Shown: in pieces, positions 26,301-38,712 of the stretch
Position numbering within the stretch: position 1 is the stretch's first letter
How the letters are laid out: each line of letters opens with the position of its first letter
NCBI GenBank assembly: GCA_941918925.1
Contig: OW799236.1
Span: 123,192,360-123,256,359, forward strand
DNA: 64,000 nucleotides
Source of the DNA: Phyto melanocephala
Taxonomy: Eukaryota; Arthropoda; Insecta; Diptera; Rhinophoridae
Reading direction: 5' to 3'
Notes under the pieces: generated by a model
The model's input: the letters and a program-made list of their open reading frames with translations, nothing else
What the model was told of the DNA's origin: nothing
Databases searched by the model: none
Made by a program: the position numbers and the translations under genes

Positions 26301-28098
26301 AAATACACACAACAACTTTAGTAATTTATAAAAATACATTTTTTCGATAAAAAAAAAACAGCATTCAACACAAATTATGACATCATTTTTCTCCTTTTCA
26401 ACAGATTTTAGACAAAAGTATAAATTTTGCGTTTCAATTTTTTTTTATTGTTTTTTTATTTGTTTGTTTGTTTGTTATTTTGCTTATTCGAGGGTACACA
26501 GTACAAAAAAAGAATTAGCTTGTAACAAGTTTCGATCGATCGATCAGCATCATCATCTGTTTGGTGACAGACGACCCAATAGAATTTGACAAATAACACG
26601 CACAACATTTTGTGTTTCAAGTATAAAAACATAAAATGCGAAAAAAATGTACACAAATGTGCATATTTGGCGTATTCAAAAGATCTCATAAATTAGTATA
26701 TTTTAAAATGGAAACGTTGTAAAATACTGTATTATATGTATGTAATTTGAGATCTTAATTAGATGATATCACAATGCCTAAAGCAAAAATCGGTTTACGG
26801 AAAAGTCTGACACAAGCAAATAAAATAGGGACCAATTCGCAACAATGAAGGCGATCGTAATTTCATTGTAACGTTCAAGTATGATGTGCTCATGGTAAAG
26901 GGACTTTAATAAGAATTCTAAAACTACGATCGCGTTGGTATGCCATAAATTGTCCCCGGCTGTTATATTTGTTTAAGTTTTTTTTTCTTTTGTTTTAATA
27001 ATATATTTTTGACTTTAGGTTAAAAGGTAAAAAAATTGCACTTTGAGTGATTCGGTTTTACTCAATTTTCTATCTCTTTCGTTTGGTATAAATAACTTAA
27101 ATCTAGCACAGCTGCTTTAAATTGTAATTATGTGGTCTTTAGGAAATAATACAAAAAAATGCATTTTACTATTTGCGTTGTCTAACTTTTTGTCGCCGAC
27201 AAAGGCTTAAAAAATGTCTGACAGTTTTTTAATACTTTTTTCCTACACCTTTCCGAAACTAAGTTTAGCTGCTCAGCAGAAGAATTTTGCACTAGTTCAA
27301 TGTGAATAACATTTTTCATAGCTTCTAATTCATAAGTGCAAGAGGGGGCACGAGGAATGTCTTCACCAAATTAAAAATAGTAAGCATGCAAATGCATGCG
27401 AGAAATCTTAAGCAATTTATGCAAACAAACATTATTAACTCATGAAACATGGTTTTAGTTTTATCTACGTACTATGCATGAGTTCTATGCACTTATTAGA
27501 ATATAAACAGATGCTCTTCAATGACACGTTAATGTAAAAATCACTCATGTTTCACCTACATTGTACCCCTTCATCATGGTTTGATCTCCTGCATTCACTA
27601 TTTCTTTTGCATGTATTTTTTTTGCTGGGATAAATAATATTTTCAACAGTTTAAATTTTATATTAATTATTTTAAATGAAATCGTAACCGTTTTTTCGAA
27701 ATAATCATTGTTACTACTATAGACGTGTTTGTTAAATTAATTTTTAATGTCAATAATAAAAATAAATTTAATGTAAATAAACAGTGTTATAGGCACGCAC
27801 ACCAACGGAAGAATAAAGACCTTAAAAAAATTGGGAATTTTATTTACTAAAAACAATTTTTGTATTAAAACAATAAAAGCATTTGAATATACTACATTCA
27901 TACATAAGTAAATGTTTGTAAATAATTTTTTTATTTACAAAAAATAAAATATTAACTGTTTTTAATTTTTTTTTTAAAGCAAATAACCCACATTATATTT
28001 CGAATATTTTGACAGTAAGTAAACGATATAAGAACACATTCAACAAAAATAAAGAAAAAGGCGATGCAAAAAAGGCACGACGCACAGTGGACCATTTT

Positions 28099-28694
28099 GC
28101 GAGAAGGCGGTCTAAAATCTATAACTTTTGACTGGATTGGAATTTTTAAACGCAGTTTTTTTTTTGCTCACTAGGTGAGACTATTAGCTTTAGGTTTAAG
28201 ACATAAACTTAAAAATCAACCGGTTAGAAAAATAGTTATGATTAGTTTAAAATGCATTTTAAGTATTAGCTGATTTATGGTAAAAATGTGAAGTATTAAA
28301 GCTTGTTAAAAACGTTCGTTTTGAACAAAGTCATATATTTTAAGTGAAATTTGCCAGTTTTACTTATTAAAAACTTAAATTTTGTGAAAAAGTGCCAACC
28401 TTTGGCCCCCATAAGATTTTTAGTACGAGGGGCCAAAGGTTGGTTTTTTGAAGTACATACATAGTTTGAGCTTAAAGTTATAGAAGTTTAAAAATCAAAA
28501 TCTTACTAAGAAATTTCCCATTTTCGGAAAATGCTGAGAATGTCCATTTTTGAATCACCCTGTTCTCTGTAATATATGTGAAATAAAGTTTTATTTTTTT
28601 GGCTCACAAGGTACACTAGTGTCTACATTCGAATGAACTTTAACATTTTTCAATGGGTGACCATAAAAAAATGAGTATTGGCCGCCTTCTCGTA
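28099..28694. repeat. Unclassified repeat with inverted ends and central hairpin
   Basis: TGCGAGAAGGCGGTC at 28098-28112 and its near inverse (minus strand TACGAGAAGGCGGCC) at 28694-28680 bound about 600 bp of AT-rich, non-coding DNA. Midway is a perfect 15-bp stem, CCAACCTTTGGCCCC at 28395-28409 with its complement at 28429-28443, and a 19-nt loop. No transposase-like frame was seen. ATTTTGCGA occurs near both ends but is not flush with them. Confidence 0.45.
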
Positions 28695-29439
28695 GAATGA
28701 TATATTTTGCGACGTAAGTAACTACTCTATTACACAATATTTAGTACCTTAAATTTAAGTCTGTAAAATACATACTTAATTCTAAGAAGCGCTTGAAATA
28801 ATGACGGTTAATTCTATAAACTTAATTTAAAATCAATCAGGGCAAAATCAGTTGAATTTGTCCGATTCTCTAGTGTCAGATTACAGGGTACACCAAGGCA
28901 TATTCATACAGGTATGTATATGCAACGGTGAATTGATAAAACAAAGCAATATTTTAGGAGATGTTTTCTGTCAAGGCCAATTTTTATATCAGGGATGGAA
29001 AAGTTATTATGTATGTTTAATTTAAAATATTTTGATTAAAAAAAAGGATAAATATTTGTGAAACACATTATAAATGGTGCAAAAACAACTAATATACATA
29101 AATTTGGTACATTTGTTATCAAAAAAGTACACTTAAATTAATTGTTTAATTGAAAATCAGTTATATAGGCACATTACAAGCTGGGATATGAGCAAAATAA
29201 TACGACTGCCTCTGTGTTTTACTCAAACAAATCAGATTTTGCAACTCCTATGGAACTTCTTAAAACGTTTTGTTACATATGTATAAAATATGTATCTTTG
29301 GCAACAGTGGGTCAATGGGTCAATTAGCATAAATTTTTGGAAAAAATGTCAACTAATAGTTCAAATTATCTTTAATGAAAATAACAACAAAAGCGAACGT
29401 TCGCTAAGACATACTTATGTGTATACATACATATGTACA

Positions 29440-29500
29440 GGATGCACAATTTGTGTAAAAGGTGTATAAGATTCGGCTCAGCATAAAACACAAAATTTAA
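29440..29500. repeat. End fragment of a dispersed fly intronic repeat
   Basis: The motif GTGTATAAGATTCGGCTC is a diverged version of the end seen at 44540-44567 (GGGTATATAAGATTCGGCAC) and at 43806-43838. It is only a short fragment here. Confidence 0.4.
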
Positions 29501-30183
29501 CGCTTTTAGTTGTTTATTATTACTTTTTTGATTACAATTTCTTCAGTTCGATGACAGTTTAGTATTAATATGACAACTTTTATTTTAATCACATTTTTGT
29601 TTTCGTGTGGTCCGATGTTGATATCAGATGTTGATATTGTTAAAACAATATGATCGCTCAACCGGGCCATGTACTATTATTAATTATTTTAAATTAAATT
29701 TTAAATTTATTTTTAAATTTTAATTGCTTTCATTTACTTTTGGATTCTTATAAAAATTCTTTAATTTTCGTTCGAAATCGGTTACCGCAATTTGGCCCCT
29801 AATAATCTCAAACTCTATAAGAAAAAAAATGTTTATATGGTGTTTAAGGTAATTTTTCCTGGAATGATATTTGACCAAAAAAAGATATTCTTTAAATGGA
29901 GTTTTATATTCATAGAAGTTAATTGTATAAGATAATCAGTTGTCAAGCATATTTAATGATGAAACAGAACCAACTGATGCTGAAAAAGATTTTCCTTAAG
30001 ACACTTTCAGACAATTTCATTTCAAGGAATTCATTTCAAGACACAAATTTTGTTTCAATATCTTTATACAATTTCACACATTGCATAAGCAAACCTATTT
30101 TCCTTCTCTCTCTCCCTCTCAGACTGACAGAAATGTGAATAAAAAAACCTCTGCGTACAGTAACCATTACAAATTGCGTATTA

Positions 30184-31104
30184 AAGGGTGTTTTTTTAAG
30201 CCCGATAGAACTTGAAATTGTAAAAAATAACACAAAAAATTAAATTGTAATCAAAATTTTTTTTTTATTCGAAAGATCAATACGTGACATTAACATTTGA
30301 AAATGATTTCGGGCATATGGGCACCGCGGCTGTTCTTGACGAAGCGGATTCTGGACGTCCAATTTTGGGCCACTTTTTCGAGCACTGCTGGCCGTATGTC
30401 ACGAATAACACGAACAATGCTGGCCTCCAAGGCGTCAATTGTTGCTGGTTTATCAGCATAAACCAGTGACTTCACGTAGCCCCCGCAGGAAATAATCGAG
30501 AGGTGTCAAATCGCACGACCTTGGAGGCCAATTGACAGGTCCATTTCTCGAAATCAACTTATCGCCAAATTTTGATTTCAATAAGTCGATGGTTGCGTTC
30601 GCCGTATGGCACGTAGCGCCATCCTGTTGAAACCACATCTCCTCCGGATCAATGTCATCCATATTCTCAAACAAAAAATCATTGATCATGGTGCGGTAAC
30701 GATCTCCATTGACCGTAACGCGAGCTCCGGCCTCATTTTTGAAGAAATAAGGTCCGATGATGCCACCAGCGTGAAAACCGCACCAAACGGTGCAATTTTC
30801 TGGATGTAATGGAGTCTGTAGGGTCTCTTGTGGATTGGTCTCGCTCCATATGCGGCAATTTTGCTTATTAACAAACCCGTTAAGCCAAAAATGCGCCTCA
30901 TCGCTGAACACAATTTTGCGATAAAATTGGACGTCCAGAATGCGCTTCGTCAAGAACAGCCGCGGTGCCCATATGCCCGAAATCATTTTCAAATGTTAAT
31001 GTCACGTATTGATCTTTCGAATAAAAAAAAATTTTGATTACAATTTAATTTTTTGTGTTATTTTTTACAATTTCAAGTTCTATCGGGCTTAAAAAAACAC
31101 CCTT
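30184..31104 (-). mobile_element. Foldback D,D41D mariner-like element (921 bp)
   Basis: TA dinucleotides flank AAGGGTGTTTTTTTAAGCCC and its inverse. The terminal arms are about 180 bp long and almost identical (one substitution and a T-run length difference). Between them the minus strand carries a transposase fragment. The long arms are not true terminal repeats: the right arm is an inverted copy of the left, which is the 3' end of the transposase gene. The N-terminal part of the transposase is therefore missing and replaced by antisense of its own C-terminus. Non-autonomous. Confidence 0.75.
30290..30940 (-). pseudogene. Broken D,D41D mariner-type transposase
   Basis: Sense sequence starts about at KIVFSDEAHFWLNGFVN, followed by QNCRIW, VTVWCGFHAGGIIGP, WFQQDGATCHTA and WPPRSCDLTPLDYFL. 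I count 41 residues between the Asp of QQD and the Asp of TPLD. This is the D,D41D arrangement, distinct from the D,D34D of classic mariner. A single extra G in the expected FLWGY codons (read FLRGLREV) shifts frame. The C-terminus (SLVYADKPATIDALEAS, ending in GAHMPEIIFKC) continues in another frame to about 30290. The N-terminal DNA-binding part is absent. It would not be functional. Confidence 0.75.
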
Positions 31105-31459
31105 TAAAATATGACTATTTTTTTACATAATTTTTTTTTAAACTTTCTAAACTACAATATTTAAAACTTAAAGTTTTTTTGTCGGGCTTTTTTCACATAC
31201 GATCTATAGTGTAGTTATTTTTAATTGTTGTTAATTTTCCTTTTGTAATTCAGTTTAAAAATATATATTATTAGACAATTTCAATATATGACTCAAGCAA
31301 TAATTTAATTAATTAAATATATCGAAATCCTTGATATTTTCAATAGCGTTTCCTCTCGATGGAACTTAATTGGATGATTTTTTTTATTTTTATTTTAAAC
31401 AGACCATTTGCAAAATTGACGGTGTCATTATATATAATAGAACATTATTGATTACTTAC

Positions 31460-31611
31460 TCGTTTTGTTGTTTAACTAAGTTATCCAATTTGGCCTGAAT
31501 GGCCTCCGCCGAGGGTTGGTGTACTTCCCTAAGGAATGTGACGATTGATTTTGAGAGCGCCTCAATATCTTTATGTGATGATTTAAGTTCTTCAGATTCA
31601 CCGAGTATTTC
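31460..31611 (-). CDS. Msp300: Msp300-like exon (152 bp)
   Basis: The acceptor TTACAG is at 31613-31612 and the donor ACGA|GTAAGT at 31460/31459. The frame reads EILGESEELKSSHKDIE and ends VKQQN plus the first two bases of an Asp codon completed at 13848. It is entered in phase 0 from the exon ending at 40903. The helical, charged composition fits a spectrin linker or helix. It is isolated between a 9.3-kb and a 17.6-kb intron. It has no internal Met and is detected from splice signals plus frame. Confidence 0.8.
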
Positions 31612-32265
31612 CTGTAAGAATGCAAATACAAAGATATTTAAAAAAAAGTACCAACAAAAATAATAATTTAAAACTGTTTTTATTTTGTTTTTTATTTTGT
31701 AAACTGATTAGCAAGTTCTTAAAAATATTTTCTATAATTATTTTGAACACGCATTTAAAAAACCAGTAATGGAATTAGTACAAGTAAATTTATGTGTTTA
31801 AAATTTTATTTAATTCAAAACGGGTTTTATAAAAAAAGTTTAGCCGGCAGTTAAGCCGGGTAAGGTGCATAATTGCCAAAATATTAAATCTCTTTGATGG
31901 AAGTTGCCCAACAAATTAACAGGTTTTTCAATTTGACGGGTTAACGAATTTTTTTGTAGGCAGTACTAAAACTGAAATAGAGTACTTAGTTTGTTAACAA
32001 AAACTTAAATTCCATTTGTTTACAACAATTTTTTATAGCAAAATTAATTATCTATCTACGCACATTTAAGACGCCTTCATTGTTCATTTCTCTTTTAATT
32101 TGTTTTAAATTAATTTTAAAAATATTATTTTTAGAAACTTATTTAATGGATTTTTATTATGTAATGTTTTAATTACTATATGTCCATTTCAAAATTTCGC
32201 TATAGGTCGTTAAATATAGGCAATAAATAAATACATAATTAATTTTATTTTCATTTTCTATTAAC

Positions 32266-32336
32266 ACAGAGAGATAGATCTCTCTGTAATACTTGCTCTT
32301 TTGTTTTTTCTCACTCTTTCTCTGTGTCTCTCTTAA
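32266..32336. promoter_or_regulatory. GAGA-rich block with 22-bp palindrome
   Basis: ACAGAGAGAT at 32266-32275 is followed after 2 bp by its exact inverse (to 32287). CTCTT/CTCT repeats follow to about 32336. Clusters of GAGAG are the binding pattern of the fly GAGA factor (Trl), so this may be a regulatory element in the intron. It could equally be a simple repeat. Confidence 0.3.
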
Positions 32337-34761
32337 TCGAAAATCTCAATAAAAAAAATAAAAGCCTGATGTTACTCTTTTATTCAAAACTAAATAAACA
32401 ACCAGACATTCGAAGGTCAGCAATAAATTTTATTTTTCTGCGTATAATCACATAAACTATTTAATTCAACAAGAAAGCAAATAAAAAATTCTTAATTTAC
32501 GCTTAACTTACATAAATACAAAATTAAAAAAAGTCGCCTAATGGAATACCCTACATCACATTTGGGTCAGCAAAGACTTTTCGAATAGTTTTGAAAAAAT
32601 TGCTCATAAATATTTGTGTTTCTTATTAATTATCTCTATTTCAATTTATTTTATTTTTTTTTTTTTTTCAATTTGCAAAATATTTTCCTTATTTCCCTCT
32701 CTTCTCTTTAAAAAAATCCTCCACAAAATTTGTGGATTTAATCAAGTTTTATTATAACCAAAATTCTTTATTTATTAGAGTTTGAAGTCCCATATTGTAT
32801 TTCCATTAAAAAAACAGAATATATATTTTTAGAATTTTTTTAAATATTTTTCTCTCTATAGAAAATTTTTTTCACAAACTCTATAATAATAAAAAAATCT
32901 ATTAATTAAGCATACGAAAAAATAAATATTGAATTATAAAAATTAATAATATTTCTTTTCATAAATAATAATTCTTAACAAAAATTTAAACATTCATTCT
33001 TAATGCTAAAAACTTGAGAAAAATTATGACTAGAAAATTTTCAATAAATTCCATTTTTATAAAAAAAAAACAGAATTTAAAAAAGAAATCGGAATAAATT
33101 AATTTGTATTAAAAAAATTATTTTTTATCAATAGTTTAATAGATCTTGTTTATTAATAATAAAAATAAATATTTTTTTTAACAACTTAATAGCCTTATTT
33201 TTTTGTGTAGCATTTCCACACTTAACAATCGAGATTTGTTAATGCGTAGAGCATAAATCTACAGTAGGTGCCCAAGTTGTGAGGAACATGTTAATCATTA
33301 TGCATGTATGTATGTACTTATGTAGATTTTGAATAAACATAAAAATTAAAGAAAATAATTTAAAAAATTTTTTTCTTTTTATTCAAATTATTTAAAACTG
33401 GCAACGCTTCTTAATTAAGGAATTTTAATAAATTTACTGTTTATAAAAAATTTTCTATATTCTTTATTTAAAAATGATTTTTTATAAATTTTTATTAAAA
33501 AAAAAAAAAAAAAAATTTAAACCATTCTTTATGACAAATTGCATAGACCCGTTTTTTTATTTTGCTGTAGCTGTCTCACATTTCACAAACAAAATTTTGT
33601 TATTGCGTAGAGAACTAATGAATTTATTTTTAAATTTATATATTTTTTTTTGCCAACCGGCTTTGAGATACGACGATGTTGTCATCAAAACAAAAATTTG
33701 TAATTGTTTTTCGCAGAGCTAAATGTTTTTATTTCGGTTTGTTTTCTTAATTCAGTTAAAACTTTTTAAGTATGACACAATGCGAATATAATTTAAAAAA
33801 CAATTTGTCAAAAATGGCGTTTACAGAAACAAAACAAAATAAATAAAATTATATACTTGTGATACCTTTATGGATTAACTGTAGTTTATTTAAATAACTG
33901 TAGTTAACATACAGGTAGGTACAAAGGAATGAACTTGGGAAACTACTAGTTTATATACGATTTTTTTAATTGTTTTTAATAAGCATGAATCAAAGTGCTC
34001 TAAATTATTTAAGGAAAAAAGTAAGTAAAAAATGTTTATACAAATTTTTGAAGCCCAAATTTAAGAAGATTTAGGTATATCGTAATGTTACAGACTAGCT
34101 AATAAAATCTTCCACATAAATACAACGATATTGAGAGTTGTAGGGTAAAACGAACCTTAACAAGCAAAATAAAGCACAGTTTTATTTAAAAATTAATCAT
34201 TAAATATAAAAATAAATAAATATGTATATAAAGAAAATATTTACAACTAAATTCTTATCATTTCCATATTAAATTAGGTTAACTTTAAAATAGTACATTC
34301 CAACACACATTTACTTCTGTTCATTAATAAAATCTTGCTATTATTTTCAAAACTTTTAATTAAAGAGAAAAGACTTACAACATGCAGAAATAAGAACGAC
34401 GGCTTTTGATGCTATTTTTACAAAGTTTCCTATTCATTTATACCGCCTACTAATACTCATATGAATAAATACATTTGATTTGTTGTTGTATTATTTAAAG
34501 TAATGTTTTTTTCAAATAAAATAAATACATAATAAATTTATGTTGAATGTGTGTAAAGACAAATCATTTGACCGTGAACTTGAATGGTTGGGCTTTTGTG
34601 ACTCTTTATATTCAGCAGTTAAATATGAATAGAGTGGCCAGACTTAGATGATATGTGTAACGGAAGTAGAGAATTTAAACAACATTCGGGGGCAAAACTA
34701 TTTGCAAATGTACTCAAATCGCACTTCAGATTACATATTGAATTATAATTGCACACTTATA

Positions 34762-35308
34762 AAGGGTCCGCCATCTAACTTTTTTTTCAACTAGTGCTTA
34801 ATTCGTGAATGGTAACACTTAGCTCATGTCTGATTTGACAGATAATTAGTTTTAACCTTCCGCTGAACGAATATGGTTGTGTATACGCTTGAACAACGCT
34901 GGGAAATATTGCGACATTACTTTGGCAGATTTTGTCAAATCAAAATCATCTTTTCAGATGAAGCTCATTTTGATCTTGGCGGGTATGTAAACAAGCAAAA
35001 TTGTCGCATTTGGGACACAGAAAACCCGCACGCATACATTGAAAAGCCGATACACCCAAAACGAGTCACTGTTTGGTGCGGATTTTGGTCCAGAGGCATA
35101 ATTGGGCCATTTTTCTTCGAAAATGAGCAAGGAATGGCCGTAGTCAATGGCGATCGTTATCGGGCCATGTTGAACGAATTTTTGTTCACAAAAATTGAAG
35201 AGGATGATATTGGCAACATTTGGTTTCAATAGGACGGCGCTACGTGCCACACAAACGAAGCTACAGTTTTTTATAGCATTTTCAAAAAAAGTTATTTAGC
35301 GGACCCTT
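34762..35308 (+). mobile_element. Internally deleted D,D41D mariner-like element (547 bp)
   Basis: Ends are AAGGGTCCGCCATCTAACTT on the left and, on the minus strand, AAGGGTCCGCTAAATAACTT on the right, with TA flanking both (34760-34761 and 35309-35310). The interior is a remnant transposase on the plus strand. Confidence 0.75.
34873..35290 (+). pseudogene. Deleted transposase with internal stop
   Basis: It starts MVVYTLEQRWEILRHYFGR, then jumps directly to KIIFSDEAHFDLGGYVNKQ, so the helix-turn-helix and linker region is deleted. QNCRIW, VTVWCGFWSRGIIGP and IWFQ follow. A TAG at 35230-35232 replaces the second Gln of the expected QQDGATCHT motif, and DGATCHTNEAT continues after it. It is then lost about 20 codons later at another deletion before the right end, so the third Asp is missing. 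Inactive. Confidence 0.75.
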
Positions 35309-35318
35309 TAGTACACTT

Positions 35319-35742
35319 ACACCTGCGCGAAATCTAGTAGATTTTAATTGAAATCTTAATCAAAATCATACTACATATATTTTTAGAAATTTTTAGTGAT
35401 TTTGTTTTCAAAGTAGTTTATTTATTTATAAGGGGGTGTAAGAGGCACTCTATACTCTGCTTATTCAAAACTCAAAATCCATATTAAAAGATTGAAAGAA
35501 TAAAGAATTTCTGCAATTGCAACCACCTTATAAATTATGATTGAATTTCTCTTTATGCAGCCTAGTATTTTTTAGTACAATGTGATCAAAATCACAGTTG
35601 CATCACGAAGTAGTACTAGATTTTGAGTAGATTTTGCCAAACTCTAGTGGCGAAGTAGATTTTGTTTTGTAAGGACAATCTAGTAAAAAATAAATAGTTT
35701 TGCGCAAAATCTGCTACTTACTAGATTTAGCTAAGGTGTAAA
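35319..35742. mobile_element. Possible MITE with TTACACCT ends
   Basis: The left end reads TTACACCTGCGCGAAATCTA. The right end on the minus strand reads TTACACCTTAGCTAAATCTA, ending at about 35742. The interior has repeated TAGTAGATTTT motifs and no coding frame. No clear target duplication is seen. It lies directly beside the mariner-like element ending at 35308. Confidence 0.4.
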
Positions 35743-36284
35743 TGAAGTATTAAGAAAAATTATTGGAGAACATAAACTCAGTACATGTTTTCTTATTTAT
35801 GTTGACAATTAATTGCCTTCGTTATAATTACATTTGCATATTAAATCATTAATTTTAAATTATTATTATTTAAAAGTTATACTTTTGCAAAGAAGACAAA
35901 AAGTAAATTAAAACCTTCTGGATATAATTTTTTTCAAATTCCCTTGTAGTAGTGGTCACATTAGAGTCTGGCTACTCTAATTGCCGACGCGTTATATACT
36001 TTTTTTAAATACGACTTGTTTTAATATGCATGATGTTGTTGTTGCTTGTTAATAAACAGCTTAATAATTTTTAACAAATTTACATGCGGTGTTTTATGAA
36101 TTCTTAAATATTTTGTTTAAATATGTACATAATACATATTTAAAATAATTTAAACACATTCAAACAAAACTATTTTTCGATTCCTAATAATGAATCATAG
36201 TTATAATGGTATGAATAATAGTATCGTTTAATTTTCAAGACAACAGCGAACATTAAAATCACATCTTTGAAATACAGTACAAAC

Positions 36285-36350
36285 AAGTAAGAACGTTTTA
36301 GCTAGTAGTTGAGACCGACCATATTATACCCTACACTACAATATATAAAA
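36285..36350 (+). repeat. Start of a dispersed fly intronic repeat (diverged)
   Basis: ACAAGTAAGAACGTTTTAGC leads into ATTATACCCTACACTAC. This resembles the minus-strand start of the 43898-44567 repeat (ACAAGTAAAAGTGCCGAATC then TATATACCCTTCAC). Only the end is recognisable. Confidence 0.35.
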
Positions 36351-36449
36351 ATTAAGCCAAAGTTTTAAAAAAAAGCCAGTGGATTTTTTATTTCTTCTTG
36401 TGTTCGGTCAATGGGCTAAAAATCCACTGAAGGTGGAACCAGATTTTTA

Positions 36450-36860
36450 TCATTAAATATATTTAGCGATTAGGCTTATTTCTGGCTTAAGGGGTATGTG
36501 AACAAGCAGAATTGTCACTTTTGGATAGAACACAATCCTCGTGATACTCATTACTACTCCATTTGCCTTTAAATTCTAAATCAATGCTAAAATCACTGTG
36601 AATAGCGAAAGATAGATTCAAAAGATTCGTGATTTTTGTTATTTCCCAAGACACTGAAAATCATTTAAAGGGGAAATGATTTCAAGACAATGTCGCAACA
36701 TGCCATACAAATTATCTCTTTGTTAAACCATTCGTTTGGTAAACGAATGTGAAAAATAGAATTGGCCACCTCGTTCATGTGTTTTGAAACCTTTGGGCTA
36801 CTTTTGTGGGAATACGTTAAACTTTTGGTCTATGATGATAAATCAGAAACGTATTTTAAA
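36450..36860 (+). pseudogene. Old relic of a D,D41D-type transposase
   Basis: With several frame changes, the plus strand resembles YVNKQNCHFW (near 36500), FQDNVATCHT (near 36680-36710, matching QQDGATCHT) and NWPPRSC...PLGYF (near 36760-36805). The order matches the other three copies. It is heavily mutated, with many indels and without recognisable ends. Confidence 0.5.
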
Positions 36861-38712
36861 TGCAACCATTCTTTAAAAATCCATAACTTGACAAACATCA
36901 GATAAAACATATTGCCTGCGCTCTTTCAAAATTAGCAGAAGTATGTACATGTAAGCGGAAATTCAGAAATAAAGTAATTTTTTGGTTGACCGCTCTAAGT
37001 GAAATGCTCCACATCAATATTTAAAATCAGTATTCTAAACATTGAAATTATGGTTTATGTGAACAGGCAGAAAGATGGACACCGCTCACTAGACATAGGA
37101 GTAAGAAATGACTTTAAGCCGACGGTTAAACATCAGCCTTATTGTGGTGTACAATACCAAGATATGCAATATCTTTCTATACACAAAGAAGTATTTCAAA
37201 TCTCTAGCAGCAAATTTAAAGTAAAAAAATTATGTAAAATTTGCGGCGAGAACTTGCTCTATTAAACAATTTTAAAGCTAAAAAATCTGTGGAAATTTTT
37301 TAAACTTTTTTATTAACAGATACACATGTACTCTTAATACTATTTAAAAAAAAAACCGGCAATAAGTCTTTAAAAAAAACAATAACTTCGGCTGAATCTT
37401 ATTTTTTGTTGAAGGTTATTTATAGCTCGAAAACAAATTCATACAACAATTTGCACAGCTTTATTTTAGCAATTCTTTAACTACTTTTGCATGCTCTCTG
37501 AATTTATATTTTTTCTAATGTGTCTAAAACAAACGATAACTACAATAAGGCTGACAAAACGCGCTGCTAAATAAATAAAAAACTGATGAATGACAAAGTT
37601 ATGAATAAGTTTTTTTTCTTCCGTTGGTAATTTCCATAAATTTCATACGTGCATGCAACAAATCTGTTTTTAGTTTCAAAAAGAGTTTCTCTTAGTACAT
37701 TCAAGTAAAATCTATTAAACGTGCTTTCGACATTTGATAGCCTGTAACTAGATTTTTATTGTACAACTCAGATGTGAAACGACATGTTGCAAAGACAGCT
37801 TCATGGTAGAGTTACATTAAGAACGTAAAACCATACGGTTTTACCAATCAACACACACACAATTAAAATTATACTAAGATTTGTAGAGTAAAACAATAAT
37901 TAATATAATAGCACGTGGCATGCGGAAAAATTCAACATTTGACAACTTTTTTGTTGGCCGCTTTAGACAATGCCACACGGCGAGTTTGTTGCATACGATG
38001 AGCCCTCAAACAAGCAGGATTAGTACTAAATAAATTTCAGAATCATGCAAATTGACGAAGCTGGAATTTCTATTGTGGCCTTTTTTAAAGTCATGGGTAG
38101 ACCAAAGTCAACATTACTCTCAGTTCGTTAAAATAACACCTAAATAAAAACATTGGGCGTAAAGCCTTGTAATTTTGCATGAGCTTTGTTAAATAAAATA
38201 CAATTTTAACGCTTTAGGCTCGTATTTCAATATGGCTGGATGCGTGCCAATGCATAAAATATAACGGATGTATGTATATGGGTCTTTCGATTAAAAAAAC
38301 AAATTTGTTCTAACAACACTTTTTATGTAATAAAAATATTCATAATAATGCGTAATTCATTGTAAAGCAGACATCTCTTTGAAATGTAATAAATTAAATG
38401 GTTAATAAGTAGGTTTGTATGTACTTAGTAAGAAAAAATATATTTTTAAAAACTCTAACAGAGGTAAAGGCTATACATCCACATACTATCACTGTTTTAC
38501 AGCTAAAGCTGGATTTACTATGACTTTCAAATAAATTTTTCGTCCAGACTCGTATGCAGCTTTTAAAATTTGTTAGAAAGTCTCGACGGATTCACCCATA
38601 TGTTTCGGAACAGGGTACACTAAACCAGGTTTACGCAGTGATTAATTAGCCTCTTTTCCAAATATTAAACCTCATATAAAAAAATATTTTAAAGCGTTTT
38701 TATATTTTTCTA

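Larger units (their letters stand above)
13849..31459 (-). other. 17.6-kb intron with mobile-element remnants
   Basis: This is the largest intron of the window. It contains a TA-flanked MITE (16222-16552), a (GTT/GCT)n tract (17920-17957), a second MITE (20079-20397), a repeat with a 15-bp hairpin (28099-28694), a foldback mariner-like element (30184-31104) and one end of a dispersed fly repeat (29440-29500). The stretches 20400-26800 and 31105-31459 show only AT-rich sequence, microsatellite-like TATG/CATA patches and short meaningless open frames. Confidence 0.6.

Noticed and set aside
30284..31037. Plus-strand frames of 61-69 codons over the foldback element
   Set aside because: They are antisense to the broken transposase or arise from its inverted duplicate.
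36999..37265. 88-codon plus-strand frame ending KKLCKICGENLLY
   Set aside because: It has a Cys pair and YVNRQ-like start that recall the nearby transposase relics, but the rest matches nothing I recognise and there are no flanking signals. Too weak to call.
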